From the NCBI RefSeq assembly GCF_038396675.1, contig NC_088921.1, positions 29,189,501 to 29,253,500 of the forward strand: a DNA stretch of 64,000 nt, read 5' to 3'. The notes under the pieces were generated by a model. It was not told where the DNA came from and did not search any database. It saw only the letters and a program-made list of their open reading frames with translations. This DNA is from Hydra vulgaris (lineage: Eukaryota; Cnidaria; Hydrozoa; Anthoathecata; Hydridae). A program made the translations under genes and the position numbers. Numbering within the stretch: the first letter of the stretch is position 1; the number at the start of each line of letters is the position of its first letter. Shown in pieces: positions 59,450-64,000 of the stretch.

Positions 59450-60460
59450 ACTATAAAACCTATGCTTACCTTAATCTTTAGTATTCTGTTATATATAATA
59501 TTCCTAATACATTTCCAAAATATTCCTATTAATATTTTAAAGTATTGCTTACAGGAGGTAACTACTTTTAACTACTCCAGATCAATTATGATGATCCAGG
59601 TCAGGTTCAGGATCATCACGACCACCCTGCTGCTGATATCATGTAACTCAGTACTACCTGCTTTATGCCCTGCTGCCTTGTTGGATTTGCTTTTTAGGCA
59701 AAAGCTAGGAGAAACAAACACTGACTTTTAAACCTTTTGCCTTGGGACTCTCGGTTGAGAAATGGCTATGATGGTGTCTCAATATAAATACTCATCATGG
59801 GCAGATATTACCTGCATCCAGCTACTGTCTTTTAAAAGGCCTTCTAGGCAAAGACTTTAAGGGTAAGCAGATTAACTCTGTTGACCAGCCTTGAACTCTT
59901 TCGTCATCTAATAAAGTGGCGTAGATGTAGACCTGTGTTACAGTGTTTTCTGCCTAGGATGATGAATGCTGGATCTTCTTGACTCTGCGCATAGATTTTT
60001 GCTTGTGCCTCCTTGATAGTGGCTATGCAACTCTTCTTCTTATTTCTTAATGATGGTACAGCTAAAACTCAGTTTATGGTTCTATGGCCAGCTGGTAGTA
60101 AGGTTTCCCAAACTCTGTGGTAGCTCTTAGAGAGGCTGATTCCATCAACAGCTGCAAAATATCAGTGTTAACAGTGACATGTTGCACATGAAGGGTGTCA
60201 CTGTTAATGCTTTTGGTGTATACTGTTAAGGCCACATAAGGAGCCCTAAGTTACAACTTTGGGTTAAATAGCAGGACTAAGACAACTGCATTGCTTTTTG
60301 TTTGGGATGCCGTGCTCTATCTGAGTCAAGTTCTCTTTAAACTTAAATCATGCCCAAATAACCAAAAATAATAAATATAAAAAACCATCACAACCACCTA
60401 ACTGTTTTAATATATCCTTCACAAACATTTAGGTTTTTTAAGTAACTTTTTATCAGTTAA
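59450..60460 (+). other. Probable 5' part of the LINE at 60.47 kb
   Basis: Moderate GC sequence unlike the surrounding introns, without a continuous frame. Its position between the tandem repeat and the endonuclease relic suggests LINE 5' UTR/ORF1 remains; no motif proves it. Confidence 0.35.
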
Positions 60461-60469
60461 ATCTTACCT

Positions 60470-61720
60470 CAAAACTTTCCAGACTTGATTGCTCTTTGTG
60501 AAACTAATTTAAATTTGGTTGTTCCTTCTTCGTATTAATGAGATACTATCTTTTGATTCACAAAGACTCCAATAGTAAGTTGGCTTAGAGGTATACAAAT
60601 CAATTCAATGTCGAGAAATCAGGTTTCAATCTTTTGACCATTCTTTTATGCGCTTCCGCTTAGCATTACTTCACTGTTACATTTCTCTTTGTTTTTTATC
60701 GTTCACCTACTTTGACTGCACTCTTTAGATGTAATTTCTGATCGAATTGACCATGCCCTTTATCTTTACCCCACTGCCAATATTGTTGTTACTAGTGACT
60801 TTAATGCTCAACACACTGAATGGCTTGGCTCTAACACCATTGACCTTGCTGGCACTAAAGTCTATAATTTCTGCATTTCTTAATCTCTTACTCAGATAGT
60901 TAACTTTGCGACTCCTTTTCCATATAACCTTTATCACTTACCTTCACTCCTTGATTTGTGACTTGTCTCTGAAACTAGCTTGTGTTCAGTTTCTTCTTTT
61001 TTTTTTCTTTAGGTGGTTCTTATCATTCAATGATCTCTATCCTTCATCTCGCACTTCTTCTTTGGACTCACCAAAGCTGACTGAGATTCTTTTTGTGATT
61101 TTCTTTGTGACGGTCCTTGGCCTGACGTCTTTTCTCACTCTGTTAATAAAACCTCCTATGTAACCTACTGGATTCAGACAGGAATGGAAGCTTTTATTCC
61201 TTCTTGTCAGCTTCAGGTCATTCTACTCCATGTTTTCCACCTTTTGCAGTTGCTATAACTAATCGAAATCAATTTTTATCTTTCTAAAAAGAACAACTCT
61301 TTTGAAACTAAACATTTATTATTGCAAAAAATCAATTGTAAAAAGGTGGTGTCTGATGCTAAGTTCTATTATTCTCAATTTACTAAATCTCATATCTTAT
61401 CTCAGAAGTTAGGCTCAAGAGAATTTGGAAAATCGTCAACAGCGTCATAAGCAAAGATCTAACATTCCATTTTTCATTCATGGGACTGATCTTATCGATC
61501 TAAATTTTAATTTTCCTGATGTTGCATTTGATGAACTTTTACCAATAGATCACTGTTTTGAGGTTTATTTCATTGGATCACAAAAAAACCTCCCGCACCT
61601 AGCACCTCACCACTCTTAACTTTTTCGATTCTTTACTTGATTTTGTTCCCGTTCTTACTTCCTTATGCTTGACTTTGATTTTTAAAACTGTAAATATATA
61701 ATATTGTATATTGTATAGTT
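60470..61720 (+). pseudogene. LINE endonuclease region (Jockey-like), broken
   Basis: LIALCETNLNLVVPSSY (about 60490-60540), TSDFNAQHTEWLGSNTIDLA (about 60795-60860), SLTQIVNFATPF and NLYHLPSLLDL (60885-60960) are apurinic-endonuclease motifs of Jockey-type LINE ORF2. AD*DSFCDFLCDGPWPDVFS and SYVTYWIQTGMEAFIPS follow (61075-61205). Frame changes and stops occur every 100-200 bp. The RT domain is absent; a different element begins at about 61.8 kb. Confidence 0.75.
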
Positions 61721-61800
61721 GTTCATATCATTTAAACAATTTTTGTTTATTTGCGGTATTAATTTGCAAGATCTGCTGTTTAGTGCTTCTTTTTGAAAAT

Positions 61801-63594
61801 ATGTCCTTTAAAAGTAAAAAGTCAAAATCAGCAGTGGAAGCAGCTGGTGAAATGTGGACACAAAATTTGAAATCAAGCACGAAGCGCCGTCCTAATATAC
61901 CACAGGTAAAACAGGATATGAGCGACAAATTGTGTAAAATGCTTTCCAACAGAGATATCGTTGGAAGATTCTTGGGACTTTTTGATGAATTGAAAGGACG
62001 ACATGATCGACTAACAAAAATATCCGAGGAATTGATGAATCTTTGGCAGAAGTTTAATTTTCCTGTTCCTTCTAAACAACAAGTGTCTGCTAATGTTGAC
62101 AAACTTATCACATCATTTGAGAAACACAGAAAGCGACCAAATGCAGTATTTGAAGAAAATTTTGCTAATCTGTTCGATATAACAAAACCAGATGGAAATT
62201 GGCTTTTTAGTGAGGACAAACAACTGTACAAAGTACAAACTGAATCAGATGGCAGGGTGGGATATACAACTATGAAAGTGGCTCCTATGTCAACAATCCA
62301 TCCATCAAAAAGGGCCAAAAGCACATCAGAACCCTCGACAAACCAAGCGGTTATCTCCGTACCACTTTCCTGCGATAGTGAGGATTCTGAGGAAGGAAGC
62401 AGCAGTGGTGACTCGGAGGCAGTTCCAAGAGAATCTCCCAGAAAGCATGCAACACGCCAGTCAACTAAGTCTGCTGCCAAACTAGTTTCTAGTCACTCTT
62501 TGTCAACCAGAAAAACGTCACGGGTTCTTCAAAGTCTGGCTGAGGATGGAGTTTGTGTCCCAACACCATCACAGTCTGGAGTCTGGCGTCAAACAATCAA
62601 AGATGCAGAACAAGTTAAGAACCGCCTCATGGAACTGATCTTTGAAGAGAAATTTTCTTTGTATTTTGATGGTAAGAAAATTGACAAGACTGAGTACCAA
62701 GCTGTGTGCTTGAAAAATGACAAAAGAACATTAAAATTTGGCATTTTGGTTTGTGACAGTGGATCCTCTGCAAACATATATAAAGCACTACAGGACCTAC
62801 TTGATGATTACAATGCATGGAACAGTATTCAGATGATCATCTCTGACACAACAGCTGTAAATACTGGTGGCAAGAATGGAGTTGTAACCAAGCTTCAGAA
62901 AACATTTCGAGACAAGGGATTCGATGAACCTCAATACATCGGCTGCCAACACCATATTCTTGATCTTGTTCTATGACATATGTTAGATTTCTTTTTTCCT
63001 ATACAGTCAAAGTCGCCTAACATTAACTACAAATTTATTGATGAGATTATGGAGCATTATGATGATTTAAAAAATGCCTACAAGGGCACAGCAGTGGTAG
63101 CATAGTACGAGAACCTTGGGTGGAGAGATGACTTTAAATTTCTTTTTCAGCTTTGTGAAGCATACAAGTTTTACAAAAATGAGGAAAAATGGCCTCGTAT
63201 CAAATGGCACAAGCTGCCATCACTGCACAGTGCCAGGTGGAACTCAAGAGGCATTTTTGCGTTTATTGCATTTTTCATTCTTCCAAACTGGCGAGAACAG
63301 CTTAGGATAACTTGCAATTTCGTTGCAACTACATGGTTGCGGGCCTGGTTTTCAAACCAGCACTATGCAGAGGCGGCTTATGAAGACCCGCTGTTAGCAA
63401 TATCACAACTTAAGTGTTCCAAAGCTGTGAAATGCTTCTCTACCCACTGGAAGAAGGAACCATCAGTGCTTGATGTGCCTCAATCCAACATAGTAGCAGA
63501 GAGAGCTGTAAAGTTGATGGAGGACATTCGTTCTTCTTGCAGAACAAACAAATATCTTAACTGTAAATTTATTAATACTAATACACAAATCTGA
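61801..63594 (+). pseudogene. Transposase-like gene with two nonsense codons
   Basis: A single frame of about 598 codons starts at ATG 61801 (MSFKSKKSKSAVEAAGEMWT) and ends at TGA 63592-63594, interrupted only by TGA at 62974-62976 and TAG at 63103-63105. Motifs include LWQKFNFPVPSKQQV, NWLFSEDKQLY, a Ser/Glu-rich linker, FSLYFDGKKIDKTEYQ (first Asp), MIISDTTAVNTGGKNGV (second Asp), IGCQHHILDLVL (zinc-like C and H), ARWNSRGIFA and SNIVAERAVKLMEDI (candidate Glu). The TGA replaces a probable Arg codon (CGA to TGA). The pattern is hAT-like, but the family, widespread in aphids and Hydra, is not one I can name. The low lesion count implies recent inactivation. Confidence 0.75.
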
Positions 63595-64000
63595 AAGACT
63601 ATTAACATCACTACAAATCCTGTAGGACAGTGTAGGTACTCATTTTCATGTATTTCTCATGCGTATTGTATATAAAGCTGACATATTATAATTAAAAGCC
63701 TTTGGGCCGCTATGTGTTATATGGTTAAATATGAAACTGTCTTAGGTACGGGAAGTTTTTTCAAGGTATGGTGAAATCAATGTCATTTCTGTGATTTATA
63801 GGCAAAAGTTCATCATTTAGAACCCCAGGCTAATTGGTTAAAATTTATCATATACCTAGTGTACACAAAATGAATGTGAAAGTAGAAAAACAACTAAAAA
63901 AAAGTACTCCTCAATTTTTATTTCGAACCAGGTAATAATTTTAATACAATAATATAAGAAAACCAAACATTAAAAAAAAAATTAATTATTCTTGTGGGAA
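63595..64000. other. No gene seen
   Basis: 3' flank of the transposase pseudogene; AT-rich. Confidence 0.4.

Noticed and set aside
61728-62480. Long minus-strand ORF of 250 codons
   Set aside because: Shadow of the plus-strand transposase-like pseudogene, which carries the recognisable motifs.

Overview
This is an AT-rich, intron-bearing, transposon-dense eukaryotic window. It looks like a hydrozoan cnidarian, most likely Hydra: long (TA)n arrays, short introns with GTAAGT-type donors, a Hydra-style tRNA-derived SINE, CR1/Jockey-like LINEs, and relics of many DNA transposon families (Mutator-like, hAT-like, Tc1/mariner, piggyBac, P/THAP9 and several unnamed families). The species call is inference from composition and remembered repeat families, not from a search.

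Two intact multi-exon genes can be assembled by hand, both on the minus strand. The first (8026 to 3590) is a ten-exon gene whose splices keep one open frame of 963 codons. It encodes a full-length RAG1-like protein: the RAG1 N-terminal zinc region, a RING finger, a nonamer-binding-like segment and a RAG1 core. All three DDE catalytic residues and the CxxC / HxxxxH zinc ligands of the core are present. No RAG2-like gene, RSS-type ends or terminal repeats were found near it. The second (53653 to 17122) is a 15-exon, 36.5-kb gene of 519 codons with an unusual architecture: one EGF-like module, a seven-helix THH1/TOM1/TOM3-like membrane block, a RING-CH (MARCH-type) domain and two more helices. 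Its introns hold most of the transposons in the window.

Layout. 1-3.5 kb: Mutator-like transposase pseudogene, hAT-like relic, tandem repeats. 3.6-8.0 kb: RAG1-like gene. 8.5-9.5 kb: 56-bp perfect palindrome and a 28-bp minisatellite. 10.2-11.5 kb: Tc1/mariner element with TA-flanked ends and one nonsense codon. 13.6-13.8 kb: two duplicated exon-like segments. 14.4-16.0 kb: deleted piggyBac. 17.1-53.7 kb: the EGF/7TM/RING-CH gene, with DDE fragments, SINEs, Tc1 relics, two LINEs, a P element, several unnamed transposases, foldback repeats and microsatellites in its introns. 54-64 kb: microsatellites, two candidate terminal exons of unidentified minus-strand genes, a LINE endonuclease relic and a transposase pseudogene with two nonsense codons.

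A further link is that the transposase relic at 37.6-38.9 kb carries the same HxxxxH then ExxH arrangement as the RAG1-like core, so two members of that transposase fold lie about 30 kb apart.
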